Source of the DNA: Hybos culiciformis
Lineage: Eukaryota; Arthropoda; Insecta; Diptera; Hybotidae
Length of the DNA: 64,000 nt
Direction of reading: 5' to 3'
NCBI GenBank assembly: GCA_964007475.1
Contig: OZ023274.1
Span: 55,075,678 to 55,139,677 of the forward strand
Under the pieces are notes generated by a model that was not told the DNA's origin, did not search any database, and saw only the letters and a list, made by a program, of their open reading frames with translations. Numbering within the stretch: the first letter of the stretch is position 1; each line of letters begins with the position of its first letter. Both the position numbers and the translations under genes were made by a program. Of this stretch, positions 11,399 to 22,815 are shown piece after piece.

Positions 11399-11667
11399 CC
11401 CGTTAGTTAAATATTCAAATAGTGCCCCAATGGCGAAAAATAGCACATACTTATGGGTGAAAAAAATTTAAATAAATGGGTTGTCAAAACAGTCAATATT
11501 AACGATACCTGTTAATTTTTTTAAAGTTTAAATAATGAGTCGACGTCATCGCATTTTATATGATTTGATAAAATGTAAACAGTCCCTTTCGCGGCAAATA
11601 AACAGTCCCTCTCGCGGCAAATAGTAATAGTTTTTTATTGAACGTTGTATGAAAATTTATAAACTTA

Positions 11668-12068
11668 AAGTCACAATTTCTAAATTGAGGACGTAATTTT
11701 CTGCATTCTGTATAATCTGCTAAAATCAACTACTTATAAAATAATATTTAGCTGACTGAAATCAAAAACTTATAATAATACGGGACCGACCGAATTTTCT
11801 TACCCATTTTTGCCGCTTTTTTCTTTTCTATACAATTTTAGTTTTTGAATTTACCTACAAATTTAGTTTGTTATGGGAAATTTAAAATTTCCCTTTGCAG
11901 AATTTTAAGAAGTAAAATTGAATTTGTGAACGGCTTTAGGACAAAATTATTTCATTTTTTTTAAATAACAGCAGTAAAATCGTGTCGTTTACAAATTAAA
12001 AAATCTGGAATATTAAATCCGATTTCAATTTTTTCAATAATCACTAATAAGTGAACAGACTCTTAGTT
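11668..12068 (-). mobile_element. MITE of the 'gggaaatttaaaatttccc' core family, copy K1 (truncated)
   Basis: This is an inverse, roughly 400-bp match to 15801-16262. It keeps the right end (complement of GAGTCTGTTCACTTATTA) and the central near-palindrome GGGAAATTTAAAATTTCCC. The other terminal repeat is lost at the 11668 side. Confidence 0.65.
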
Positions 12069-12310
12069 TTAACTTTTTGAATTTTCGATGTCAAAAAAGA
12101 TCTTCGAAATTCGAAAAAACAGTCTAAAATTGCTCCTTAAAAAGGGTTTCTTTAAAAATGAAAAAAATGCAAAATTAGAGAAAACTGGGAAAAGTAGAAA
12201 AAAGTTTCTTTTTAAATTAATAAAATTTTGAATTGATAAAAAATGAAAATTACTTATATGTACGCTAAGGAACTACATTCCAAACTGGTGTCCCATGACA
12301 GCTCTTTTTT

Positions 12311-13229
12311 TGAAGTTTATACTTCTTTAGCGGCGTTGGAAGAAATTTGGTAGAGGGTAAAAATCCATTTTCATATAGAATTTTTCTGAGAATCGTCATC
12401 ATTTTTCTGAGAATCGTCCGTCATCATTTTTCAAATATTAAAAAAAAAACAAATCATAATTGGGTTCGAACCTGGCACCTTCAGACTTATTTTTTTATCA
12501 AAAAAATTATTTTCGATGAAATAAAGGTTAGTTGGCTTAAAATTTTGGGTAATAGTAGAAGGAGTAGGGTCCACCCGACCCAAAAAAAAATTTTTTTTTT
12601 GTTTTTAATTGTAAAAGTTACCTGTCGTTAAATGAACGTGGCAGGAGGCGAGAGAGTCTCCTACCCAAAAAAGACCAACATTTTTTTTTTAACAAAAAAA
12701 TTATTTTCGATGAAATAAAGGTTAGTTGGCTTAAAATTTTGGGTAGTAGAAGGAGGAGTAGGGTCGACCCGGCCCAAAAAAAATTTTTTTTTGTTTTTAA
12801 TTGTAAAAGTTACCTGTCGTTAAATGAACGTGGCCGGCATGAAAATTTTGGATCGGAACAGGAGGCGAGGGGGTCTCCTACTCAAAAAAGACCAACATTT
12901 TTTTTTTATCAAAAAAATTATTTTCGATGAAATAAAGGTTAGTTGGCTTAAAATTTTGGGTATTAGAAGGAGTAGGGTCCACCCGGCCCAAAAAAATTTT
13001 TATTTTATTTTTTTAATTATAAACGTTACCTGTCGTTAAATGAACGTGGCCGGCATGAAAATTTTGGATCGGAGCAGGAGGGGGAGGGGGTCTCCTACCC
13101 AAAAAAGACCAAAATTTTTTTTTTATCAAAAAAATTATTTTCGATGAAATAAAGGTTAGTTGGCTTAAAATTTTGGGTAGTAGTAGAAGGAGTAGGGTCG
13201 ACCCGGCCAAAAAAAAATTTTTATTTTAT
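12311..13229 (+). repeat. Hairpin-end module followed by four tandem units of up to 217 bp
   Basis: A GAAGTTTATACTTCTTTAGC module at 12313 opens the region and a second one at 13233 closes it. Between them, after a tRNA-like remnant near 12465-12490, the landmark 'gttggcttaaaattttgggt' recurs at 12531, 12725, 12942 and 13159 (periods 194, 217, 217). Units also share 'cctgtcgttaaatgaacgtg' and 'ggggtctcctac'. No gene: frames cross units only because the repeat is open. Confidence 0.7.
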
Positions 13230-15119
13230 TTTTGAAGTTTATACTTCTTTAGCGGCGTTTGATGAATTTTAGTAGAGGGTAAAAATCCATTTTCATGTAG
13301 AATTTTTCTCAGAATCGTCATCATTTTTCTCAGAAAAATAAGAATAAGAATACTTATTTTTTTATTATATTTAAGAAACCCAAAATCATATGGACAGTAT
13401 GGCTTAGTGGCTACAACATCAGACTGTAAGTCTGAAGGTGCCTGGTTCGATTCCCAATGACAAGATTTTTTAATTTCAAATATATGTATATATAGGGCCC
13501 AATATTACAAGCAAAAAAAGCTACGGTTAGATCGTGCCGGAGCAAAATACACAAACATTTTTTTTTTTTTCAAAATAGGTAGCTCCGGTGAATTTAATAT
13601 TAACTGAAAAAAATTTTTTGGGTGGGGAGCTACGGTAAGGTCGTGTCGGAGAAAAATATACGAAAATTTTTTTTTTTTAAATAGGTAGCTCCGGTGAAAT
13701 TAATATTATTTAAAAAAAATTTTTTGGGTGGGGAGCTACGGTTAGGTCGTGCCGGAGCAAAATATACGAAAATTTTGTTTTTTCCGGTGAAATTAATATT
13801 AACTGAAAACAATTTTTTGGGTGGGGAGCTACGGTTAGGTCGTGCCGGAGCAAAATATACGAAATTTTTTTTTAAATAGGTAGCTCCGGTGAAATTAATA
13901 TTAACCGAAAAAAAATGTTTGGGTGGGGAGCTACGGTTAGGTCGTGCCGGAGCAAAATATACGAAATTTTTGTTTTTTTCAAAATAGGTACATAGCTCCG
14001 GTGAAATTGATATTAACTGAAAAAAATGTTTTGGGTTGGGAGCTACGGTTAGGTCGTGCCGGAGCAAAATATACCAATAATTTTTTTTTTTCAAAATAGG
14101 TAGCTCCGGTGAAATTAATATAACTGAAAAAAAATTTTTGGGTTTGGAGCTACGGTTAGGTCGTGCCGGAGCAAAATATACGAACATTTTTTTTTTTTTT
14201 AATAGGTAGCTCCGGTGAAATTAATATTATTTGAAAAAAATTTTTTGGGTGGGGAGCTACGGTTAAGTCGTGCCGGAGCAAAATATACGAAATTTTTTTT
14301 TTTTTTGAATAAGTAGCTCCGGTGAAATTAAGATTACCAGCCGAAAAATTTTGGGTGGGGAGGTACGGTTAGGTCGAGCCGGAGCAAAATAAACGAAAAA
14401 AAATTTTTTTTTTAATAGGTAGCTCCGGTGAAATTAATATTGCCTGAAAAAAAATTTTGGGTGGAGAGCTACGGTTAGGTCGTGCCGGAGCAAAATATAC
14501 GAATTTTATTTTTTTTTTTTAAATAGGTAGCTCTGGTGAAATTAAGATTACCAGACGAAAAATTTTTGGGCAGGGAGGTACGGTTAGGTCGTGCCGGAGC
14601 AAAATATACGAAATTTTTTTTTTTTTTTTTCAAAATAGGTAGCTCCGGTGAAATTAATATTACCTGAAAAAAAAATTTTGTGTGGGGAGCTACGGTTAGG
14701 TCGTGCCGGAGTAAAATATACGAAAAATTATTTTTTCAAAATAGGTAGCTTCGGTGAAATTAATATTACCTGAAAAAAAATTTTTGGTTAGGGAGCTACG
14801 GTTAGGTCGTGCCCGAGCAAAATATACGAAAAAAAATTTTTTTTAATAGGTAGCTCCGGTGAAATTAAGATTACCTGAAAAAAAAATTTTGGATAGGGAG
14901 CTACGGTTAGGTCGTGCTGGAGCAAAATATACGAAAATTTTTTTGAAGTTTATACTTCTTTAGCCGCGTTGTGCGTTTTTTTGGTAGAGGGTAAAATATT
15001 TTAATTTCCATTTTGTACTCAGCAGCCCATCATTTGTAGCCACTGTTATTGCATATTTTAAATCTTTAAGTATAAACTTCTGTAGGCAGTTCTCTGACTG
15101 CTTCGTGTGTTTTTTTTTT
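13230..15119 (+). mobile_element. Composite repeat element, copy 2 (uninterrupted)
   Basis: Order: hairpin-end module (13233), tRNA-Tyr-like module (13393-13464), GGGCCCAATATTACAAGC (13497), fourteen units of about 105 bp with the landmark 'ggttaggtcgtgccgg' between about 13520 and 14940, a second hairpin-end module (14944), and a tail ending 'gactgcttcgtg'. This copy shows the original junctions at the two sites where copy 1 carries insertions. The unit length is a multiple of three (35 codons), so a minus-strand frame stays open through several units with a repeated 'YFAPARPNRSS' peptide; I do not regard it as a gene. Confidence 0.75.
13393..13464 (+). repeat. tRNA-Tyr-like module in composite copy 2
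   Basis: A-box TGGCTTAGTGGC, a 17-base anticodon arm TCAGACTGTAAGTCTGA (GTA) and B-box GGTTCGATTCC are intact. Acceptor and T stems do not pair. A T-run follows at about 13470 and could end pol III transcription. Confidence 0.7.
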
Positions 15120-15267
15120 GCTTTGCCGCTTCGCGCTTTTAAAACTATTTTTGTATTTTTGTATGACGCATTTTTTGTATGACGATGTAAGGTTTTTACT
15201 TGTCAATAATTTTCACATGTACACATAATTTATATTTTCTATTTTGTACACGTTTATAATTTTAATA

Positions 15268-15336
15268 CTGTAGTCGAGAGGTAGAGTGGTAGAATGAAAT
15301 GCTGAAGAACGAGGTTCGAATCCCGAAGAAAGGTTT
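15268..15336 (+). repeat. Second tRNA-like module
   Basis: 'gaggtagagtggtagaatg' resembles an A-box region and 'gaggttcgaatcccg' a B-box. No plausible anticodon arm or acceptor stem forms. A related module lies on the minus strand at 19885-19955. Likely a SINE-type remnant. Confidence 0.45.
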
Positions 15337-15413
15337 AAGACAAAAAAAAGTAGAAAAAAAAAAAAAAAAAAAATTAAATAAATTTTTTTTTTTTTTTCGA
15401 AAAAACTTTAAAA

Positions 15414-15520
15414 AAAAAAATAAGTTACGTTAACCGTAACTGTTAAAAAAAAAAATAAGTTACGTTGACCGTAACTGTTAAAAAAAAAAAATAAGTTACG
15501 GTTACCGTAACTGTAGCCAC
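15414..15520. repeat. Small array of gttacg..cgtaac inverted units
   Basis: Three units of about 35 bp, each AAGTTACG(T/G)T(T/G)ACCGTAACTG after a poly-A tract, ending 'ctgtagccactccc'. It is the same family as 8926-9210 and 34053-34075. Confidence 0.55.
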
Positions 15521-15609
15521 TCCCTAATTATTAATATTATATACAAAATATTTAAATATTTAATTTAATTTTTGTCAAAAATCGATTAATCAGTATAATG
15601 TTTTCTTTT

Positions 15610-16640
15610 GTCGCTTTTTCTAAACAATTGGATGGTGTTTCGTTTCCAAATAACTCTTTTCTATAATTCGTGAAAAATTTACATTCGTCCAGAAAATGAA
15701 TGACGCTGACTTTTGATTTACATAACGTGCAAAGTGGCGCTGTATTATTTTAAGTATGTGTGAGTGTGTAATGGTAGTATGGCCTAATTTTAATCTAATA
15801 TAGAGTCTGTTCACTTATTAGCGATTATTGCAAAAATTTAAATCGGATTTAATATTCCAGGTGTTTTAATTTGTGAACGACACGCTGTTATTTAAAAAAA
15901 TGAAATAATTTTGTCCTAAAGCCGTTCACAAATTAAATTTTACATTTTTAAATTCTGCAAAGGGAAATTTTAAATTTCTCATAACAAACTAAATTTTTAG
16001 GTCTACTTTTAAGTGAACTCAAAAACTAAAATTGTATAGAAAAGAAAAAAGCGGCAAAAATGGGTAAGAAAATTCGGTCGGTCACGTATTATTATAAGTT
16101 TTTGATTTCAGTCATCCGAATATTATTTTATAAGTAGTTGATTTTAGCAGATTATACAGAATGCAGAAAATTACGTCCTCAATTTAGAAATTGTGACATT
16201 TGTCTTACAGAAAAGGGAGATTTATTTTTTTTCAATCGTTTAATAAGTGAACAGGCTCATAGTTTTGAATAAATTTTTTATTAATATCCTTTGGGTATGT
16301 TGTTTCTACTCCTTTAGGATTGAATCGGGTGTAATGGTGCAAATAGTTTTGCCATTTTGTGAGCTTTCCATTTTCAACATAATAATATATAATTTTTTTG
16401 ATTTAATTTTTTAATAGTTCAACACTGTCTGAAATTACAGGAGCTCTGGCTGCGTTTTTGCTTCCTGGTCTGCAAATTCGTTTCTATTTATGCCTGCATT
16501 TCCTGGGATCCACAACATTTTCACTTTTTTTTCATATCTTATTAAAAGATCTCTCATATTGATAATAATTGGAGTACGATTTTTTATATTTGCTATTGAA
16601 TTGAGCACAGAAAGACTGTCAGTGCAGATACAGAATATGA
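15610..16640 (-). pseudogene. Non-LTR retrotransposon ORF2 relic (RNase H and C-terminal region)
   Basis: Minus strand, high to low coordinates: 16640-16440 reads ICTDSLSVLNSIAN and later LWIPGNAGINRNEFADQEAK, a clear RNase H domain of the kind found in I/Jockey-type LINEs. Next, 15810-15610 reads YIRLKLGHTTITHSHILK and, in another frame, APLCTLCKSKVSVIHFLDEC, the Cys/His region that follows RNase H in these elements. The two parts are split by the MITE at 15801-16262, and a frameshift lies between HILK and APLC. It is inactive. The clade is not resolved. Confidence 0.7.
15801..16262 (+). mobile_element. MITE K2, GAGTCTGTTCACTTATTA ends, inserted in a LINE relic
   Basis: The left end GAGTCTGTTCACTTATTAGC and the right end (complement of GAGCCTGTTCACTTATTAAA) are inverted repeats. 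The core carries AAAGGGAAATTTTAAATTTC and 'gaacgacacgctgttattt'. It separates the RNase H segment from the C-terminal segment of the LINE relic, so it inserted after the LINE. I could not establish a clean target duplication. Confidence 0.65.
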
Positions 16641-16644
16641 ATTA

Positions 16645-16977
16645 ATATAATTAATATAATAAATATTAATTCAATTAAAAAAAAAATATATATACATATA
16701 TATATACTAGAAATAGAAAAAATCAAAATTGTGTGGTAGAAGAATTCCAAATATTTTGCAACTTTAATTTTAAAGCTCCAACATTTCGGGGTGGGTCTCT
16801 TCTTGATTTTTTTTTCATTTCACCCCATAGGGTCTTAATAATATATATTTTTTTCTTTTTTTTAATTGAATTAATATAACCATATGAATATTAAAAAAAA
16901 TTGATTTTCTTTTATTCATACAAATATTGCTAGCAAAGATATATTATTGAAAGAAAATTATCAAATATTCTAATGGA
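16645..16977. other. AT-rich spacer, no feature seen
   Basis: It contains a short TA/CATA microsatellite near 16685-16710 and nothing that supports a gene. Confidence 0.4.
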
Positions 16978-18193
16978 TCAATTCATATGAAATAGGGTAG
17001 TAAAGGATTTATATTTGTTAACAAAATCTTCCCATTTAGCATATAAAATTATGTTTTTTAAAGGATATCTTCTTTCGAAGTCCAATTCAATCTAAAAATA
17101 TAAAAAAAAAAAATATTTCATAATAATTTATTTGACAAATCAAAATTACCAATTGTGACCCAATATTTTGTTTTAGGATGGGCCAATTTAAAAATAAATC
17201 AATATTGTTTTTAATATGATTTTCTCTTAATTTGTAAGTCTTGTTCCAGCACTATATTTTCGGGAGTTTGCCACTCAAAATCTTGCAAAATTTCATTAGA
17301 ATCTTCTAAAAAGTAAAAATTTTTATTGACACACATAATCTTTATGAAAGGGTTTGTTATACCTGCAACTTCTAAATTACTTTTCTTAGCAACTGGTTCT
17401 GTTAAAGATTCCCTTTTTAACTTATATCGACTTTTCAGTAATCCAGATGTCTGGTATTTTTTACTCAGACTATAAAATTTTTGTATCAAAATGCCTCTGG
17501 TAGTGCTATTTCCAATATATAATATCTAAAATAAAGAATACATAATATTAATGTTATCAACAGCGTAGCGGAGCACGCAGGGTCAGCTAGTACAAATATA
17601 TCTGTAAATACGAATAAAATTTATGATATGTAAAATACGAATAAAATTTAATACTTTATGCTTAATTCAATTAAATTCAAGAACAGTAATAATTTAATTA
17701 CGTATAGTTTAATGATTTGATTAGTTAAATTAAAGAATGTTAATTATTGATTCAACTATTTTTCTAGTTTATTGTTATAAAGAAATAGTTGGAACATTTA
17801 AAAATTGAAAAATGGTAAAGGCAACGAAGCTCATCCACCTGTATTAGTTGGCTACCTTTCCGGTTTTATCAATTAATCCTTTTATTTTAATGTTGATTAA
17901 CAAAATTATTAATTTAATTTTTTTTTATTAATTTAAAATGTATTTACTATGGGGATTTGTACTTACTTTTTCTCAATTTTCTTATCTAAAATATAGTTTA
18001 AATTATAGTTTTTTTAAAATAAAGTTTTTTATTCTTACATACCAGCAAAATCTTGGAATAACTCGCTTAGATTCCATTCTAATAAAAGAGATTCGCAAAA
18101 ATTGTCAGGAATCACATAATAAACAATTTCTTCGTTTATTTCATCATCTATTTGTTCATTTATTAATTCTTCTTTATTAATTTTTTCACTCAT
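16978..18193 (-). pseudogene. Multi-exon gene of uncharacterised insect family, frameshifted
   Basis: Three exons are supported. Exon A (18193 down to 18043, donor GTATGT) encodes MSEKINKEELINEQ... ending CESLLLEWNLSELFQDFA, a SAM-like start. Exon B (17525 down to 17150) contains GNSTTRGILIQKFYSLSKKY and later DLFLNWPILKQNIGSQL. Exon C (17091 down to 16978, stop TGA) reads IELDFERRYPLKNIILYAKW and ends in FHMN. The 'WPxLKxxxGxxLIxxDF' arrangement is one I associate with a large uncharacterised insect family with an N-terminal SAM-like region; this is from memory. Near 17205 the frame breaks by one base between KRKSY and IKNNID. A 19-bp micro-exon (17967-17985) fits exon A but its phase does not fit exon B, so an exon is missing or lost. 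Degenerate gene or assembly indel. Confidence 0.5.
17563..17592 (+). repeat. GC-richer 'agcggagcacgcagggtc' repeat end
   Basis: The short segment GCGTAGCGGAGCACGCAGGG followed by 'tcagctagt' contrasts with the AT-rich intron around it. Similar GC hairpin plus CTAGT ends are common at 3' ends of insect repetitive elements, Helitrons among them. That is only a suggestion. Confidence 0.25.
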
Positions 18194-18683
18194 TTCACGC
18201 ACTTTAATTAATTAAATAATAATTCACTTGCAAAAGAAAATCAAAATTAATCCACCGTTCGAAACTAAACAAACAATGCCAATATTGTAAGGTGTGAAAT
18301 TACTCAATAGAAAATTAACATTTATGTCTCATTTGATTAGTAAGATCAATGAATGTTAATATACAATTTTGCTATTTTTGTGCTTGATACATTGAAATAT
18401 TTATTTCAAATCAAATAATTAAATTTGTTGAATCACATAATGTTTAGATAATTTTAAAATTTACCTTAATTTTCATTTAACAAATTTGTTTTAATACTTC
18501 AAATAAATGAATTGTTAAAAACAACTATTGAATTTATTAATTCTTTCAATTAATTATTTGTATTTTTAAACTTAAATCAATGAATTTTCATTAGAAAAAT
18601 CATTCAGTTTTGAATTTTTTTTCAACTATTCAAGTAATTAATTTGTTCAAAACATTAGTTAAATTAAAGACAGCTGATTCATT

Positions 18684-18773
18684 TAATTATGTTTAGTCAA
18701 TTATTCTAATTTATTTTTTTCTGTGTAGTAATTATGTTTAGTCAATTATTCTAATTTATTTTTTTCTGTGTAG
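18684..18773 (+). repeat. Perfect 45-bp tandem duplication
   Basis: The unit beginning 'taattatgtttagtcaatta' and ending 'tctgtgtag' is repeated exactly at 18684 and 18729. Confidence 0.85.
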
Positions 18774-18779
18774 TAAGGG

Positions 18780-20140
18780 TCCTCCTAACGGAGTCCCCAA
18801 GTGGCGATCAGTTTTGTCTCAGCTTTGGATTCTTCAATAGACCCAAGAAGCCCCCAATTAGAGCTGGTTTATATTAGGAACGGCATATTCATAATATAGA
18901 GTTATAGACCTTAGCCGGTGCTAGTGAATAAATTCACCTGCATCGGATATCATCACCAGCACCTAAAGATAAAGAAAAAATTCATATTCATTATCATGAT
19001 TCGCGACTTGCCTTTATTTTTGTATAACAATTAAAAAAGATATGAAATTATTTTCGAAAATGCAACTCTTATGATTAAAAGAAATGTATTTCCATCAAAA
19101 ATTTCATACGAAAAAAAAAAGAAGGTAATTGGATTACGATTTTAATAAAGTATAAGAATTCTCGATGTCGATTATTGCATATTTCGTTTATTATTGTTTT
19201 GTTTATTTTTTTATATCAACTAGAACTTTATATACATATAAATAATTCAATCAACAGAATACAAACGATTGAAAATTAAGATAAATTAATCATTTCTACC
19301 TATTTTCGCCAATCCGCTCTTTCATTTTATTCTCTGGTGCTAAAAATGCTAGGTTCAAAATTTCATGCAAATCGGTTCAGTCTTTTCGGAGAAAATCGTA
19401 GTCGCATTTTATCTGACGCCAACATAGATTTTTACCCTCTTCCAAAAAATCATTCAATGCGCCTAAATAAGTTTTCACTTCAAAAATATTAAAATAATTG
19501 AAAGTTTTGTAAGCTGGATTTAATATCATCTACATCTAATATTCCAGATTCATTTATCATTTTTTTTTTTAAGCAACTAAAAATTATAAATTTTTTTTAC
19601 AAATTTACACAACCCGTTCTGTAGACTGAAGATATGTGTTTTGTACATATTATATAACACCATATTTCGTTATTATAATTGTAAAAATAAAAAATAATTA
19701 TAATAAATATAATTAACCTAGTACTTTAGTAAAAATAACATTTGAAAAAATTCACAATTATGAACTATTTAGTTAAACCTTCGATTGAATCAAAAATCAG
19801 GATGTGAAAATTTTTAATGCAATAACACCTCAAAATGCAAAAAAATTTACAATTTTCTATATTTTTAATAATAAATCCACTCACTCGCTTGGAAATTCGA
19901 ACCTCGATCTTTAGCATTGTTGTCCACCTACTCTACCACTCAGCCATACTCCTAGATTTGTGAGAATGTGCAAATTAATAAATATAAATTTCTATATGTT
20001 GAAAATTTTGTATCACCCAACTAACAAAAAAGTTCAAACAAAATTTTTGACGTAAAACCTACGAACTGGTTTTTTGTGTGATCGTATATCCAGGGATCTT
20101 AAATCCAGAGATCACAAACATTAATTAATAAAAAAATTTT
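18780..20140. other. Intergenic, with a hairpin-end module and a tRNA-like remnant
   Basis: No gene seen. At about 19435-19490, minus strand, lies a degraded copy of the hairpin-end module (complement of 'ttttgaagtgaaaacttatt' with 'gcgcatt' and the 'gaagagggtaaaaatc' follow-on). At 19885-19955, minus strand, is a tRNA-like sequence with B-box GAGGTTCGAATTT and A-box TGGCTGAGTGGTAGAGTA. Confidence 0.5.
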
Positions 20141-20141
20141 A

Positions 20142-21217
20142 TAAGGCCCAATATTACAAGCAAAAAAAATTGCACATCCTACCAATAACAAAATTTTTGT
20201 TTCTTAAATCTATTATTATGTTAAAAAAAATTAATTTAAAAAAAAATTTTATTCTTTGGGAATCGAACTTGACACCTTCACTCTTATAGTCTGATGTTCT
20301 AGCCACTAAGCCATATTGTCCATATGATCTTGGCTTTCTATAATATAATAAAAAAATTCTAATAAATAATCACTCTTTTTTTTGTGTACATTTTTCAAAT
20401 TCGAGTCTCGATCGTATTTTGAGTATACTTATACTAGTGGTTTATTTAAATTTTTTTATTATATTTTAGAAAGCCAAAATCATATGCACTATATGGCTTA
20501 GTGGCTAGAACATCAGACTATGAGAGTGAAGGTGTCTGGTTCGATTCCCAAAGAATAAATTTTTTTTTTTAATTTTTTAATTTTTTTTAAACATAATAAT
20601 AGGTTTAAGAAACAAAAATTTTGTTATTGGTAGTGTCGAGAACTGTAATAATTTCGCCTGAAGAAAATGTTATCGTGATAAATTCGGCAGGAAAAGAAAA
20701 ATCCTGGATTCCAATCGCTAGAATACCCGCACCCAACAAAAACTATTCTATAATTTGCTAGATTTGGTGTATTTAACAACTAAAAAATTTACAAGTTAAA
20801 TTATTAGTACAGTTCTTCTGTCTAAATTAAAAATAAAATTTTTTTCTTACTTTAGTTTTCTCCTATATCACTTAAGTAATTTTCTTCAATATTTCAATAT
20901 GAATTAATTTAAAGTAAATTAATTCAAATTACTATTAATTGTCTTCTTATAAGACGCTATAATTTCACAAGTTGAAATTTCTATTTCTATTTTCTCCGAA
21001 GAGCTTAAATTGTTTAAAAATATAACCTTACAGTTGAAACAATATTTTAAAAAGCAAAAAATAATTTGACAGCTGATCAGCTGTTTTTTAAGGTAAGAAT
21101 AATAAAGGCAAGACTAATAGCATTGTGGATGCGACCTCTATTAATTTAATTTTCAAGCTAATCAGCACGCAACAGGTAGGATGTGTAATTTTTTTTTGCT
21201 TGTAATATTGGGCCCTA
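20142..21217. mobile_element. Element with 42-bp inverted ends (gggcccaatattacaagc)
   Basis: The left end at 20142 and the right end finishing at about 21216 are inverted repeats of about 42 bp: AGGGCCCAATATTACAAGC, an A-run, then 'ttgcacatcctacc' ('ttacacatcctacc' in the right arm). The same GGGCCC motif sits inside both composite elements. A pair of inverted tRNA-like modules (20183-20632) lies just inside the left end. No coding capacity. Confidence 0.6.
20183..20632. repeat. Long inverted repeat made of two tRNA-like modules
   Basis: The arms are roughly 185 bp and separated by about 90 bp. Each arm contains an A-box TGGCTTAGTGGC, a B-box of the GTTCGATTCC type and the flanking 'gaaagccaa' and 'ccaataacaaaatttttg'. 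The left arm is on the minus strand (module about 20262-20325), the right arm on the plus strand (about 20482-20555). Both arms have lost pairing in part of the anticodon stem (ACTATAAGAGT, ACTATGAGAGT). Internal promoters point away from the loop. Confidence 0.75.
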
Positions 21218-21284
21218 TATATATGTACATATATTTGAAATTAAAAAAGTCTGAAAGTGCCAGGCTGCAGCAAAGTACGATAAT

Positions 21285-21500
21285 TATGAATTCCTACCCA
21301 AAATTTTTTGTCTGGTAATCTTTATTTCACCGGCGCTACCTATTTTGGAAAATTTTTTTTTGCATATTTTGAGCCGGGAAAACCTTAACCGTAGCTCCCT
21401 ACCCAAAATTTTTGGGCAGGTAATCTTTATTTCAACGGAACTATCTATTTTGAAAAAATTGTTTTTGCATATTTTGATGCCGGGAAAACCTATAATGATA
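21285..21500 (-). repeat. Two units of the 105-bp array, reverse orientation
   Basis: 'accttaaccgtagctcccta' and 'ggtaatctttatttca(c/a)cgg' match the complement of the array units at 13520-14940. They stand apart from the main arrays and are more diverged. Confidence 0.65.
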
Positions 21501-21504
21501 AATT

Positions 21505-22370
21505 ACTTGATCGATATCTATACTATCAATGCCAAAATATACCTATGTTGTTTCTCAAGGCTTTAATAAAATTATTTGTAACGAGTTTAGTGCGTCCAAT
21601 ATTATAAATTTTTTTTATAGGTTATAATGTTTATAACTTTAGTGGTTACATGATCTCTGTAAAAAAAAAAAAAAAGCATATAAAATATTGAAGTGAAGTG
21701 AAGCTCAAATGAAATGTGATCACTTTTCTTACTTATTTTTCTCCCGGAAAATTCGTACTTTTTTTAGCGTTTATTATCTTACTAACTACAACAGGATTAA
21801 CAAATGCTTGTTTAAATACATATATACATATATAACTGTCTTGTCATAGTAAGTGGTAAAACATGAAAATTAGTTGGGACTTTAGTGATATTTTATCCGG
21901 TGTCTACATTTTTTATGAATGATCACAAGATTTCTGAATAGCATAGTTTTTTTTTTACAATTAAATTTTTAAAAAGAAATAGGATCTCGATACTTAAATT
22001 TATGTATCTGTCAACGTTTCCAATAATTATTACATCCATTTTATAGCAATATTCAATTGCATTAATTCTTATATGAAATTTTACAGTTTTCAACTAAGTT
22101 CTCAAATAAGTTTTAAGCTACAATTTAATTTTATAATATGTATTATAAAATTATAAAACACTATTTATTAATTAAAAGTATTTTCCATTTATATAAATTA
22201 AAATAAAAAATCAAAGAGCGCCTATTGAACCAAAAAATAATCTTTGCCACCAAATTTGCTACAATTTTACTTACCTCTGTGTTTTGTTTCAAGAATAAAA
22301 TATGTATATAGAATGTGTATATAGAATATGTATATAGAAAATTAAAAAAAATCATAAATTAGTGGCTGAT
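21505..22370. other. AT-rich stretch, no gene seen
   Basis: Only short frames in poly-A/T-rich sequence. A small direct repeat, 'atgtatatagaatgtgtata' type, is present near 22300-22335. Confidence 0.4.
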
Positions 22371-22374
22371 AAAA

Positions 22375-22815
22375 ACATTTTAATTATTATGAAAAAAAAT
22401 TTAAATTTTTCCCAAAAATATTGTCATTGGGAATCGAACCAGGCACCTTTAGACTTAGAGTCTGATGTTCTACCACCAAGCATTATTGTCTATATGAGTT
22501 TAGCTTTCTAAAAAAATACAAAAAATCACTTTGATTTATTTTCCAAAATAATATAAAAGATTAAGTTCAATTGTACTTTGTAAAAGCTTTTTAATACGGA
22601 ATGTGAATAGTGGAATGAAATAAAAAGGAAATCCTTTAAAATAAATTCTTAGGATTTTTATTATTAAACCAAAGTGTTCTTTTATATTATTTTAGAAAGC
22701 TAAATTGATATAGCCATATGGCTTCGTTTATAGAATATCAGATTAGAGTCTGAAGGTGCCAGGTTCGTTAATGATAATGAGAATTTTAAGTTTTTTTTGA
22801 ATTTTCTTAACATAT
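22375..22815. repeat. Second inverted pair of tRNA-like modules
   Basis: The left module, minus strand about 22425-22500, keeps a good B-box (GGTTCGATTCCCAATGACA) and an anticodon-like arm AGACTCTAAGTCT. The right module, plus strand about 22705-22790, is badly decayed (TGGCTTCGTTTATAGAATAT, AGGTTCGTTAATG). Both are joined to 'agctttctaaaa' or its complement on the inner side, the same layout as 20183-20632. Confidence 0.6.

Noticed and set aside
1600..13464. Functional tRNA-Tyr genes
   Set aside because: A and B boxes and the GTA anticodon arm are good, but acceptor and T stems do not pair and copies sit inside repeats. Called tRNA-like.
13630..14187. 185-codon minus-strand frame with repeated YFAPARPNRSS peptides
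   Set aside because: The 105-bp repeat unit is a multiple of three, so one frame stays open across units. No start context, no relation to a protein family, and the phase is broken in neighbouring units.
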